Of a stretch of DNA of 64,000 nucleotides, positions 17,172 to 25,344 are shown one piece after another. The notes beneath the pieces were generated by a model. It did not search any database and was not told where the DNA came from. It saw nothing but the letters and a program-made list of their open reading frames with translations. The stretch spans positions 263,456 through 327,455 of the forward strand of contig JAWMQO010000006.1 of NCBI GenBank assembly GCA_033283325.1, in the 5' to 3' direction. The stretch is from Mangrovimicrobium sp033283325 (GTDB taxonomy: Bacteria; Pseudomonadota; Gammaproteobacteria; Pseudomonadales; Halieaceae). The position numbers and the translations under genes were made by a program. Each line of letters begins with the position of its first letter. Within the stretch, counting starts at the first letter, position 1.

Positions 17172-19201
17172 ACTCCCCCCGTAGCCGCGGCGCTATCGCC
17201 GCTGCCGGAACGCGGCAGTTTGCGACTACCGACCACTGAAACCTCCGGTGTCTCAACGTCCAGTGCTGTAAGGACCCGGTCCCTGCCGCCACTTTTTGCA
17301 CCGTAGAGGGCAGCGTCAGCCCGGTTGACCAGTTCCTGGAAACCCCCGGCGACGTTTCCGGCGGCGACCCCCATACTGGCGGTGAATTCGACGCGGATAC
17401 TCCCCGCATGCTCAAAACAGGCCCTCTCCTTCACCGCCCTGCGCAGCAGTTCGGCCCGGACCCGGGCCTGTTCCAGCGTGTGCCGGGGGAGAACGACGAT
17501 GAATTCCTCGCCGCCCAGGCGGCCGAGCAGTTCACCACTGCGCAGGCAGCTGTCGAGAGCGGCTACCGTGGAGCGCAGCGCACGGTCACCGACATCGTGA
17601 CCGTAGCGATCATTGATCGTTTTGAAATGGTCCAGGTCAATCAGCACTACCGCCAGCGCCTGGTCCTTGCGCAGGGCCCGCTGGAAGAGTTGTGTGCCGC
17701 GCTCGAACACCCGGGCCCGGTTGGCGATACCGGTAAGGTAGTCGGTATAGGCGAGTTCCCGATGCAGGCGCAGGCGATAGACAAGCCAGCTGGCAAGGCC
17801 GACGAGAATCGCCGCCAGCAATGCCAGGATCAGGTTCGACTGGCGCGCCAGGCGGGTGCGATCAGACGCCCGGGCCAGCTCGAGATCCTGCAGGGCGAGC
17901 CGCTGTTTCAGCAGGTCGGACTCGTAGGCAGCCACCTGGCGTTCGTGCTCACCGGTAAAGTAACGGGTATTGCTGTCCAGGAAGGCGATGCGCTTGTCGC
18001 GCTCGCCCTGACGCCAGTTGTTCAGCGCGAGGAGAATGCCCTGTATGTCGCCACTTTCCAGCGCATTGGTGAAGGCATCGTAGAAAACGAATTCCCCATC
18101 GCTCTCCAGGGCACCGGGCTGGTAGGCCAGGAGGTCCTCCCTGGCCCCCGCGAGATTCCCCTGCCACAGGCGGGCTGCCGAGCGCAGCAGGCGCGAGCGG
18201 GCGACAAAACGGGTCTCCACGGTGGTCGCGGCGAGTTCGAGCGCCATCGAAAAGGCCTGTTCCGCGCGCGGGTACTGGTCCCGGGCGAGGGCCAGGCGCC
18301 CTTCATTGAAGTAGCTAAAAAATGCGTAGTCGTTGTCATTGCCCTCGCGCTGCGCGACCTGCGCCATGCTCCGGGAGTGCTGTTCGGCGTCGTCCCATCG
18401 GCCGAGTAATATGGCCTCGCCCACAAGGTTGTGCAGCATATTGAAGTAGTCCGGCACCTCACCCTGCTCACGCCAGATCAGGTAGGCATCGTGATAGGCG
18501 GAATAAGCGCGATCAGAGAGCTGGAGGCCGCGGAACAAATTACCGCTGGCGTTAAAAATCATCGCCTGCGCGCCCTGTGCCAGCTTTGCTTCCCGGGCGA
18601 TAGCCATCGCCTCCTGCAGGTCTCCCATGGCCCGCTGCATGGTCTCGGCCTGGTCGAAGCAGAAAGCCTGGCGGAGCAGTGCGGCAACCAGGGCCTCCGG
18701 CTCGGCGATTTCCCGTGCGACACTGACGGCGCGCTCCCGGTCCGGGCAGTATTGTTCGCGATCGCCGGTGCGCAGGTAGCTTATGTAGGAGCGCTCGCCG
18801 AGGGAATATACCAGCTGGTCACTGGGCGGCAGGGTCTCTAGCAGGCGAACCGAACGATCGAAGGCATCGTAGGCAAGATGCTTGGCGTTAAAGTTTTCGT
18901 ATTGGTAACCGATCAGGCGCAGTAATTCCGCCCGGAGATAGGGGTCCGCCTGCCCCGCCGCGGCCCGGGCATCGAAGTCCTGCAGGTCCGGCAGGGAGTC
19001 GATAGCATCCAGCTCCGCCTGCAGGGCATCGGGCACGGCCGCCAGCGTACACGCAGCCCCGCACAACAGCGCAGCTGCAATGCCTCGCATCCAGTTGTTG
19101 AGGGTGAAATTCAAGCCGATTCCCGGGGTACCACGTCCACCAGCAGTGTACGCCAGTTCGGCGACGCGGTCGCGGAAACGGGTCACAGACAGGAAATTCA
19201 T
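17168..19201 (-). CDS. TPR-sensor diguanylate cyclase (GGDEF)
   Basis: Membrane diguanylate cyclase of about 677 aa that would make cyclic di-GMP. A hydrophobic N-terminal segment (MRGIAAALLCGAACTLAAV) leads to a long periplasmic region of TPR-like helices (about 70-400), a coiled-coil linker, one transmembrane helix (LILALLAAILVGLASWLVY), then a GGDEF domain. That domain has the active-site motif GGEEF, preceded by DLDHFKTINDRYGHDVGD. No RxxD inhibitory site is seen five residues before GGEEF (the stretch is GELLGRL). The start at 19201 has AAGGGGG upstream; an in-frame ATG at 19090 would begin exactly at the signal peptide, so the start is uncertain. Confidence 0.82.
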   Translation of the reverse strand: MNFLSVTRFRDRVAELAYTAGGRGTPGIGLNFTLNNWMRGIAAALLCGAACTLAAVPDALQAELDAIDSLPDLQDFDARAAAGQADPYLRAELLRLIGYQYENFNAKHLAYDAFDRSVRLLETLPPSDQLVYSLGERSYISYLRTGDREQYCPDRERAVSVAREIAEPEALVAALLRQAFCFDQAETMQRAMGDLQEAMAIAREAKLAQGAQAMIFNASGNLFRGLQLSDRAYSAYHDAYLIWREQGEVPDYFNMLHNLVGEAILLGRWDDAEQHSRSMAQVAQREGNDNDYAFFSYFNEGRLALARDQYPRAEQAFSMALELAATTVETRFVARSRLLRSAARLWQGNLAGAREDLLAYQPGALESDGEFVFYDAFTNALESGDIQGILLALNNWRQGERDKRIAFLDSNTRYFTGEHERQVAAYESDLLKQRLALQDLELARASDRTRLARQSNLILALLAAILVGLASWLVYRLRLHRELAYTDYLTGIANRARVFERGTQLFQRALRKDQALAVVLIDLDHFKTINDRYGHDVGDRALRSTVAALDSCLRSGELLGRLGGEEFIVVLPRHTLEQARVRAELLRRAVKERACFEHAGSIRVEFTASMGVAAGNVAGGFQELVNRADAALYGAKSGGRDRVLTALDVETPEVSVVGSRKLPRSGSGDSAAATGGV

Positions 19202-19319
19202 ATACCCCCTTGGTGGTAGAGGGCTTGCCTGTACCGCCATTTGCGCTAGTTTGAATGACTTATGGTGGAATCAAGGTCCGCAAGCTTCCACTCCGTCCAC
19301 CCGCATCAGGGGAAATACA

Positions 19320-19760
19320 ATGAAACCAGCTTTTAGCACCAAACTCAGGAAAACCGCGACCTGCAGCCTGCTGCTGGGCGCAATAGTCGTGCCGGCCGCC
19401 GTGGCGGCACCACAGGGCAAAGGCGGCGGGAAACCCGTCGAGCTCGACCTCGGCGAGGTCCAGGCCAGCGTCGGCAGCGGTAACCCGGTTACCAGAAATG
19501 ACGACGCTGCCAAGGCGGCCAAGCTGCGCCGGCAAATGGAGCAGTACCTCGACAGGGTCGGCAAGAACACCAAGAACCAGCCCCTGGTAACGCGCAAGGA
19601 CGGCAGCCTGTCCCAGGTCGTCCCGGTGGATCAGCTGAACTACTCCGTTGCGCGCATCAATCGCGACGGCAGTGTGACCGTTCGCCACGCCGGCAGCCTC
19701 GACGAGCTTGAGCAGGCGCTCGCCACCGATGCATCCACCCAACAGCCAGCGGAGAAATAA
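19320..19760 (+). CDS. Small secreted protein of unknown function
   Basis: A 146-aa protein that I do not recognise. It has a clear signal peptide (basic start MKPAFSTKLRKTATCS, hydrophobic core LLLGAIVVPAAVAA), then a hydrophilic mature part with a helical stretch (DAAKAAKLRRQMEQYLDRVG) and a C-terminal half with strand-like pieces (YSVARINRDGSVTVRHAG) and an acidic end. The ATG at 19320 has AGGGGA six bases upstream. It lies two bases before the PA-domain metalloprotease gene and is almost certainly co-transcribed with it. A propeptide, inhibitor or chaperone role for that protease is possible but only inferred from position. Confidence 0.65.
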   Translation: MKPAFSTKLRKTATCSLLLGAIVVPAAVAAPQGKGGGKPVELDLGEVQASVGSGNPVTRNDDAAKAAKLRRQMEQYLDRVGKNTKNQPLVTRKDGSLSQVVPVDQLNYSVARINRDGSVTVRHAGSLDELEQALATDASTQQPAEK

Positions 19761-19762
19761 TC

Positions 19763-21490
19763 ATGACGTACCCGATTCGTACCGCTGTACGCACAGCACT
19801 GTTACCGCTGCTTGTCGGCGCTTCGCTGGCGGCCAATGCCGGCGAAATCCTGATCAATAATGTGGATGCCGATGGCGTCGGCTTCAACGACCCGACACCG
19901 GCCGCCCCGGTGGGCGGCAACCCCGGCGCCACCATCGGCGACCAGCGCCTGTTTGCCTACGAATTCGCCGCGGACCGCTGGGAGAGCATCCTCCAGCCGG
20001 ACCAGGACATCATCGTCCAGGCGAGCTTCGACGCACTGCCCTGCGACCCCGATGGCGGCGTGCTCGGTTCCGCGGGCACCATCCAGGTGTTCGCCAATTT
20101 CGAGGGCGCCCTGTGGCCCGAGACCTGGAGTCACGCCGCCCTGTCCAACCAGTTGGCGGGCGAGGATCTTTCGCCCGGCGACCCGGACGGCAGCCTGCTG
20201 GCTCCTCCCTACAATGACGACATCGTCTCCTTCTTTAATGGTGGTATCGACAACAACGACGAGTGTCTGGCCGGAACCAACTGGTACTATGGCGTGGACA
20301 ACAATGCAGCCCCCGGCGACCTCGACTTCCTCAATGTACTGATGCACGAGCTGGCCCATGGCCTCGGCTTCGCCAACTTCGTCGACGAGACCAACGGCCA
20401 GGCATTTGTAGGCCGGCCGGATGTCTACGGCGTATTCGCCCTGGACGAAACCACCGGCAAGAAACTCAACCAGCAGAACAACGGGGAGCGCGAGTCCACC
20501 TCGGTGAATACCGGCCACCTGGTATGGAGTGGCCCCAACGTGACGCTGGAGGCGGAAACCCTGCTCAGCAACCTGCCGATACTGGTGCTGGATAACCCGT
20601 CCACCGTGTTCGACGTACAGGAAGCCAGCTACGGCCTGCCCTATCCCGGCGCGCCCCTGGCCGGGGAGGTCGTGCTCTTCAACGATGGCCTGGGAGATGA
20701 TGTGAACGATGCCTGTGAGTATGTGGCAGACCCAGCCGTTGCCGGCAAGATCGCTTTGATCAACCGCGGCACCTGCGCCTTCGCCTACAAGTCAGCTGTC
20801 GCCCAGCTCAATGGGGCAATCGCCGTCATCATCACCAACAACCAGCCTGTCGGGCTGCCGCCGATGGGCGGCAGCGATCTCATCGCACCGAGCATACCCT
20901 CCATCGGTATCAGCAAGGACGCGGGTGACCTGATCAAGGAGAGTATCGTCTCCCTGCCCCCGGCCACCGCAACGCTCGACCGCGATCCCGACCAGAAAGC
21001 CGGCGCCAACGCCGAGGGCCTGGTCAAGCTGTACGCGCCGAACCCCGCGGAACCGGGATCCAGCGGCTCCCACTTCGACACCTCGGCAACGCCAAACCTG
21101 TTGATGGAACCCTTCATCAGCGGCGATCTGATGGCAGCGACCGACGTCGACCTGACCGACGAGCAGATGCAGGACATCGGCTGGGACAAGCAACTGCACT
21201 GCCCGGTGGATACGGATGACCGCGAGATTGTGGAAGTCGGCGGCTGCCAGACCGGGGTGGCCAACGCCCTGGGCCCCTATACCACCCGCTTCGAGACTGA
21301 AAGCCAGGGTGTGGGTGGCGGTAGCATGAATGTGGTCGGCGGCTGTTACCTGCAGGACCTGGTTAACGCCTGCCTCGCGGGCTCAACCACCGGCAACGCC
21401 AGCAGCTGCCTCGCCGGGGTGACCGCGGACCTGGTCAAGGCGGGTGTGATCGACCAGGCGGAATCCTCTGCCATCAAAGGCTGTCTCTAG
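19763..21490 (+). CDS. Secreted PA-domain metalloprotease
   Basis: Exported protein of 575 aa. After the signal peptide (TALLPLLVGASLAANAG) comes a metzincin-like domain with the zinc motif HELAHGLGF at about residues 195-203, including the HExxHxxGxx pattern with Gly before the last ligand position. A protease-associated (PA) domain is inserted or follows (about 290-395; CEYVADPAVAGKIALINRG is typical). A later conserved segment reads HFDTSATPNLLMEPF and is followed by ELT-like residues. The C-terminal 60 residues are Cys-containing with a GG-rich stretch. A third zinc ligand is not certain: the motif has Gly-Phe where a His might be expected. The gene directly follows a small secreted protein. 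Confidence 0.75.
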   Translation: MTYPIRTAVRTALLPLLVGASLAANAGEILINNVDADGVGFNDPTPAAPVGGNPGATIGDQRLFAYEFAADRWESILQPDQDIIVQASFDALPCDPDGGVLGSAGTIQVFANFEGALWPETWSHAALSNQLAGEDLSPGDPDGSLLAPPYNDDIVSFFNGGIDNNDECLAGTNWYYGVDNNAAPGDLDFLNVLMHELAHGLGFANFVDETNGQAFVGRPDVYGVFALDETTGKKLNQQNNGERESTSVNTGHLVWSGPNVTLEAETLLSNLPILVLDNPSTVFDVQEASYGLPYPGAPLAGEVVLFNDGLGDDVNDACEYVADPAVAGKIALINRGTCAFAYKSAVAQLNGAIAVIITNNQPVGLPPMGGSDLIAPSIPSIGISKDAGDLIKESIVSLPPATATLDRDPDQKAGANAEGLVKLYAPNPAEPGSSGSHFDTSATPNLLMEPFISGDLMAATDVDLTDEQMQDIGWDKQLHCPVDTDDREIVEVGGCQTGVANALGPYTTRFETESQGVGGGSMNVVGGCYLQDLVNACLAGSTTGNASSCLAGVTADLVKAGVIDQAESSAIKGCL

Positions 21491-21500
21491 GCCACTGACT

Positions 21501-21530
21501 GTGTGAACACCCCGCTCGGGGTGTTCACAC
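21501..21530. terminator. Perfect 13-bp hairpin between convergent genes
   Basis: A perfect inverted repeat with 13-base arms (GTGTGAACACCCC) and a GCTC loop lies between the protease gene and the convergent VanZ gene. The VanZ stop codon lies inside the right arm. No T-run follows on either strand, so it may act as a weak terminator or as an mRNA 3'-end stabiliser. Confidence 0.55.
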
Positions 21531-21887
21531 GGACGCCAGGCGCCGCACCGGGGTACGCGCCAACCAGTAGACGCTGATACCCAGCAAATCCGCAGAGAGA
21601 TCCAGTAGCGATGCTTCCCGCCAGGGCAGCAGGGATTGCACCACTTCAATAAATGCGCCGTAGCCGATCAGTGGCAGGAGTTTCCAGGCCAGAAACCGGT
21701 ACTTCGGAAAGGCCATGTCCGCGCAAAAGGCCAGGGCCACGAATGCGGCGATGTGCTGGAACTTGTCGCCAAGTGCCTCGATCGAGTCCGTCGGCGGGTC
21801 CGGGCTGAAGGCCAGCCAGCTGATCGCCACCACGGCGAAGGCCAGCAGGAGGCGGAAAAACAATTCCATGTTCATGGCTCGTTGCAT
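21525..21887 (-). CDS. VanZ-family small membrane protein
   Basis: Integral membrane protein of 120 aa with four hydrophobic helices: about 10-26 (RLLLAFAVVAISWLAF), 45-60, 68-82 and 95-110. The signature DKFQHIAAFVALAF followed by GAFIEVVQSLLPWREASLLDLSADLLG is typical of VanZ-like proteins. The name comes from the teicoplanin-resistance gene, but chromosomal family members of this kind have no proven role. The ATG at 21887 has AGGA five bases upstream; internal ATGs at codons 5 and 7 are less well placed. It is a single-gene unit convergent with the protease gene. Confidence 0.85.
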   Translation of the reverse strand: MQRAMNMELFFRLLLAFAVVAISWLAFSPDPPTDSIEALGDKFQHIAAFVALAFCADMAFPKYRFLAWKLLPLIGYGAFIEVVQSLLPWREASLLDLSADLLGISVYWLARTPVRRLASV

Positions 21888-22100
21888 GGGTATCCTGTCC
21901 AGTGCAGTCAGTGGTGCTACAGACTATACCGTGCGCAAGGGAAAATGCAGCCCGGCAGGGGGGGCTAGCCTGAATTGGGTCAGCGGAGTGTCCTGCGCAC
22001 ACCCGGGCTTGCCCACGATTGGCCGCAGGGACGATTTTTGTCATTCTTGTCACTGGCCACGTGCACGGACTGAATGGACGATCAAGTGAAAGGAGTCAGC

Positions 22101-22526
22101 ATGACAAGACTGGAACCCGGGGAGCACTACACGACTCCGGATCTCGCCGCCTCAGATAAGTTCGCCGATACCGGCCTGTCGGTGGAAGGCGGTGAGGAGT
22201 ACCGGATAAGCGTGGAAATCATCGCGCCGCTGAAGGACAAATCGATCCCGGTTGCCGATACCACGGGTTTCAGCTCAGCTGAGCTGGAAGGTTGGCAAAA
22301 ACGGCTCATGACTTACTTCGAAAAGTGGCGCCGAGCCCCCCACCGAAACTGGTTTTACCTACTTGGATGCATAGATAAACCGGGGGCTCAGCAACTGGAA
22401 ATAGGCAGTGGCGGCGACTTTAGCGCGCCACGTGCCGGTACGCTCTTCGTCTACCTGAATGACCACCCCCTGTTCTACTTCAACAACAAGGGCAGCTATC
22501 GGCTGGAAATCCGACGACTGGGATAG
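22101..22526 (+). CDS. Small LecA/PA-IL-like beta-sandwich protein
   Basis: A 141-aa soluble protein without a signal peptide. Its C-terminal half resembles the PA-IL (LecA) lectin fold: the order WFYLLGCIDK, a short loop, IGSGGDFSAPRAGTLFVYLND, then NNKGSYRLEI follows the LecA pattern of a cluster ending in YND...NNSGSF. In LecA this region binds calcium and galactose. The calcium ligands here are only partly conserved (Asn-Asp, Asn-Asn), so sugar binding is uncertain. The ATG at 22101 has AAGGAG six bases upstream, better than the in-frame start at 22074. The stop lies eight bases from the convergent peptidase stop. Confidence 0.5.
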   Translation: MTRLEPGEHYTTPDLAASDKFADTGLSVEGGEEYRISVEIIAPLKDKSIPVADTTGFSSAELEGWQKRLMTYFEKWRRAPHRNWFYLLGCIDKPGAQQLEIGSGGDFSAPRAGTLFVYLNDHPLFYFNNKGSYRLEIRRLG

Positions 22527-22534
22527 CCATCCCT

Positions 22535-24583
22535 TCAGGCTTCTTTCTCCGGGGCATGGCGATGGAACCATTCCAGGATGGCTGCCACCTTGCCAATCAA
22601 CTGGCTCGGGCGCTTGTAGATACTGTGGGAAGCACCGGGCATGCGCACCATCGCCGTATCGACCCCGCGCAGCTTGAGCGCCTGGTAGAACTGCTCGCTC
22701 TCGGGGATCGGCGTGCGCAGGTCTGACTCGCCGGTCAGCAGCATGGTGGGCGTGGTCACATTGCCCACCCGCGACAGCGGTGAACGGCGCCAGTATTCCG
22801 TGGGGTCCTCCCAGGGCATGTCGGCAAACCAGTAGCGGCTGAAGTAGGGCGACATGTCGGCGGTCAGCGCAAAGCTGGTCCAGTTGATCACCGGCTTGGA
22901 CACCACCGCCGCACGGAAGCGGTCGGTGCTGCCCACGATCCAGGCGGTCAGCAATCCTCCGCCGGAGCCACCGGTAACGTACAGCTGTTCGGGATCGATG
23001 TAACCGGCCTCGATAACCGTGTCCACCGCCGATATCAGGTCGTCGTAATCCTGGCTCGGGTAGTTGTGGTGAATCAGGTTGGCAAACTCCTCGCCGTAGC
23101 TGGTACTGCCGCGAGGGTTTACGTAAAGCACCACGTAACCGGCAGCGGCGTAGAGCTGCACTTCAGCGGCGAAGTGCGGACCGTAAGCGGCAAAGGGCCC
23201 GCCATGGATCTCGAGAATCAGCGGGTAGCGCCTGGCGGGGTCGAAGCCCGGAGGCTTGGCCACCCAGGCCTGCACGTCCCGCCCGTCGAAACTGGACGCG
23301 AACCACAGCTCTTCGACCTTCGCCAGCTCGCGGTAGGGCAAAAGGTTGCCGTTCAGATCAGTGAGCCGGCGGTTGCGCCCGCGCTTGCCGACACTGATAT
23401 CTGCCGGCGCAGCAGCGCTGCCCGAGGTATAGGCATAGACATTGCCGCCGCCGATCGCATACTGGGCGCCGGTATAGGGCCGCCCCAGGGACAGCCCACC
23501 GAGGTCTCTCGCGAGCTCTTCGCGATCGCCGCCGAGGTCCGTTGCGGCGAGCACGGTCGCGCCCTGATCGTCGTATTGGAAATAGATTTTGCGGCTGTCA
23601 GGCGACCACTGGGGATTCTCGACGCTGCGACCGAGCCCTGCGATCAATTCACGCTGGCCGCTGCCATCGCTGTTCATCACGTAAAGACGGCTGCGCTGGT
23701 AACCCATGCCCCGGTCGTCATAGCCCACGTAGGCGATGCGCCTGCCATCTGGCGAGACGGCCAGTTCCCAGTCCGGACCATCGCGTTCGGTCAGGGCGAG
23801 GACCTCGCCACTGCCCAGGTCCACGCGGTAGATCTCGCTTTCGATCGTATCCATTTCCCAGTCAGGCTTGCGGTTGGCTGACACGAACAGGGCCTTGCCG
23901 TCCGCCGCCCAGGCGATCCGGCCATCGTGATGGAATTCGCCTTCGGTGACCTGCCGCGGGCTGCCTCCGGCCGCCGGGATAACGAACAGCTGGCTGTAAC
24001 CGTGGGGCTTGTCGCCCTCGCCATCGAAGCGGTAGATACTGCGGTCGACGACCACCGGCGGGGCCGCCCACTGCGCCCCCTCTGGCATCTGCGGCAACTT
24101 GCCCATGGTCGGCGGGTCGAGGGGAACACGCATGGCGAAGGCCAGCCACTCGCCGTCCGGCGACCAGGCCAGGTTCTTTGGCGACTGGGGCAAGCGGGTG
24201 AGCTGTGCACTGCGCCCGCTGTCCAGCCATGACACGAAGAGCTGGGAACCGACCTCGTCACTGTCGATGTAGGCAACCCGGGTATCGTCCGATGACAACA
24301 CTGCGCCACTGACGTTCTTGGCGCCCGTGGTCAGGGGCCATTGCTCGCCACTGTCGACATCCAGGAGCCACAGGTTGCTGCGGTTCTTGTCCTTCATGAT
24401 GTCCATGTGGTGGCGCAGGTAAAGCACGCGTTCGCCTTCGCCATCGACGATCGGGTCACTGGCGTAGGCCAGTTGGAACACGTCCTCAGGGGCGAATACT
24501 GCCTTGCCGGCCGCTCCGGCTGGCAGCGAGAGTGCCAGTCCGATCCATAGTACTGCGCGCAATCCCCGCTGCGTTGTATTCAT
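22535..24583 (-). CDS. Secreted S9 family peptidase
   Basis: Exported serine peptidase of 682 aa in the prolyl oligopeptidase (S9) clan. A signal peptide (LRAVLWIGLALSLPAGAAG) is followed by a beta-propeller built of TolB/WD-like blades (about 40-400, for example LAWSPDGEWLAFAM and WSPDSRKIYFQ). The C-terminal hydrolase domain has the nucleophile motif GGSGGG, the acid loop LLTGESDLRTPIPESEQ and the His in PGASHSIYKRPS. The family hydrolyses short peptides or acyl-peptides. It is monocistronic and convergent with the LecA-like gene. Confidence 0.88.
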   Translation of the reverse strand: MNTTQRGLRAVLWIGLALSLPAGAAGKAVFAPEDVFQLAYASDPIVDGEGERVLYLRHHMDIMKDKNRSNLWLLDVDSGEQWPLTTGAKNVSGAVLSSDDTRVAYIDSDEVGSQLFVSWLDSGRSAQLTRLPQSPKNLAWSPDGEWLAFAMRVPLDPPTMGKLPQMPEGAQWAAPPVVVDRSIYRFDGEGDKPHGYSQLFVIPAAGGSPRQVTEGEFHHDGRIAWAADGKALFVSANRKPDWEMDTIESEIYRVDLGSGEVLALTERDGPDWELAVSPDGRRIAYVGYDDRGMGYQRSRLYVMNSDGSGQRELIAGLGRSVENPQWSPDSRKIYFQYDDQGATVLAATDLGGDREELARDLGGLSLGRPYTGAQYAIGGGNVYAYTSGSAAAPADISVGKRGRNRRLTDLNGNLLPYRELAKVEELWFASSFDGRDVQAWVAKPPGFDPARRYPLILEIHGGPFAAYGPHFAAEVQLYAAAGYVVLYVNPRGSTSYGEEFANLIHHNYPSQDYDDLISAVDTVIEAGYIDPEQLYVTGGSGGGLLTAWIVGSTDRFRAAVVSKPVINWTSFALTADMSPYFSRYWFADMPWEDPTEYWRRSPLSRVGNVTTPTMLLTGESDLRTPIPESEQFYQALKLRGVDTAMVRMPGASHSIYKRPSQLIGKVAAILEWFHRHAPEKEA

Positions 24584-24956
24584 TCGCTCTCCCAGTGCAT
24601 TTCACTCAGCCCGCCCGGATGCAATACCGGCTTATCGGGCATTTATGTTCTCGACCACCAGCCTCGGGAGGGGCGGTAATCGAGGTCAGACTGGACAGTA
24701 TATAACCACGGGACGCACTGGCTCACACTTTCTGAGCGCTACAGTGAGGGAAGGGTATCGACAGCGCTGCCAGGCAGCAGGCGCTAAACCGAAGGGGGCT
24801 GGGAGTAAAAAGATCGGCGGCGCGGGCGCAGCCTTGACTGCATACAACAGCCCGGAGTTCCGGACGAAACGGTCTGCCAGGCAGGGAAGGTCTCCAGTAC
24901 CGTCCCGACGAGCGGGTCCGGTACTGGTATCCCGATATTGCCAGGCTGAACTGGGC
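24584..24956. other. 373-bp intergenic stretch
   Basis: No convincing gene is visible between the S9 peptidase start and the tautomerase stop. Overlapping open frames have no ribosome site or recognisable product. It contains one imperfect hairpin (CCAGTACCG at 24894-24902 with CGGTACTGG at 24919-24927) just downstream of the tautomerase stop, which may end that transcript. The peptidase promoter must lie in the part near 24584-24720. Confidence 0.5.
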
Positions 24957-25181
24957 TCAGGCAGCTTCACCACGTTGCAGAGCGTGTACATCGGCAGCCG
25001 CGAGTCGGTTGCCGCCGATGGCCCAGTCACCGCCTTCGAACTCCTGGATGCGAACCCAGGTGACGGGGCGCATGTTTTCCCCTTCGACCGCAACCATGGC
25101 TTCCGTGACCTTCTCGATCAGGGCTTCCTTCTGGTCGGGGGTGAATACGTTCTTGATTACATCGATAGTTACGAGTGGCAT
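24957..25181 (-). CDS. 4-oxalocrotonate tautomerase family protein
   Basis: A 74-aa cytoplasmic protein of the tautomerase superfamily. Cleavage of the initiator Met leaves the catalytic Pro1 (MPLVTIDVIKNVFTPDQK), followed by the family beta-alpha-beta pattern. Members act as keto-enol tautomerases or dehalogenases in oligomers; the substrate here is unknown. AAGGAG lies upstream of the ATG at good spacing, confirming the start. It is a single gene, divergent from the CadC-like regulator. Confidence 0.85.
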   Translation of the reverse strand: MPLVTIDVIKNVFTPDQKEALIEKVTEAMVAVEGENMRPVTWVRIQEFEGGDWAIGGNRLAAADVHALQRGEAA

Positions 25182-25344
25182 GATAGTGCTCCTTTAATGT
25201 TTGAGAGGGTTTTGCCGTGTAGCGCCCTCAATGACGCTGACAGGTACATTGTTGCCAAATGCCGCCCGTGGAACATGAAGAAGATATGGATATTTCGTGG
25301 ATTTTTCGCGGAAGCACGGCGCCCCGCGGGTTTATCCTCGCCAG

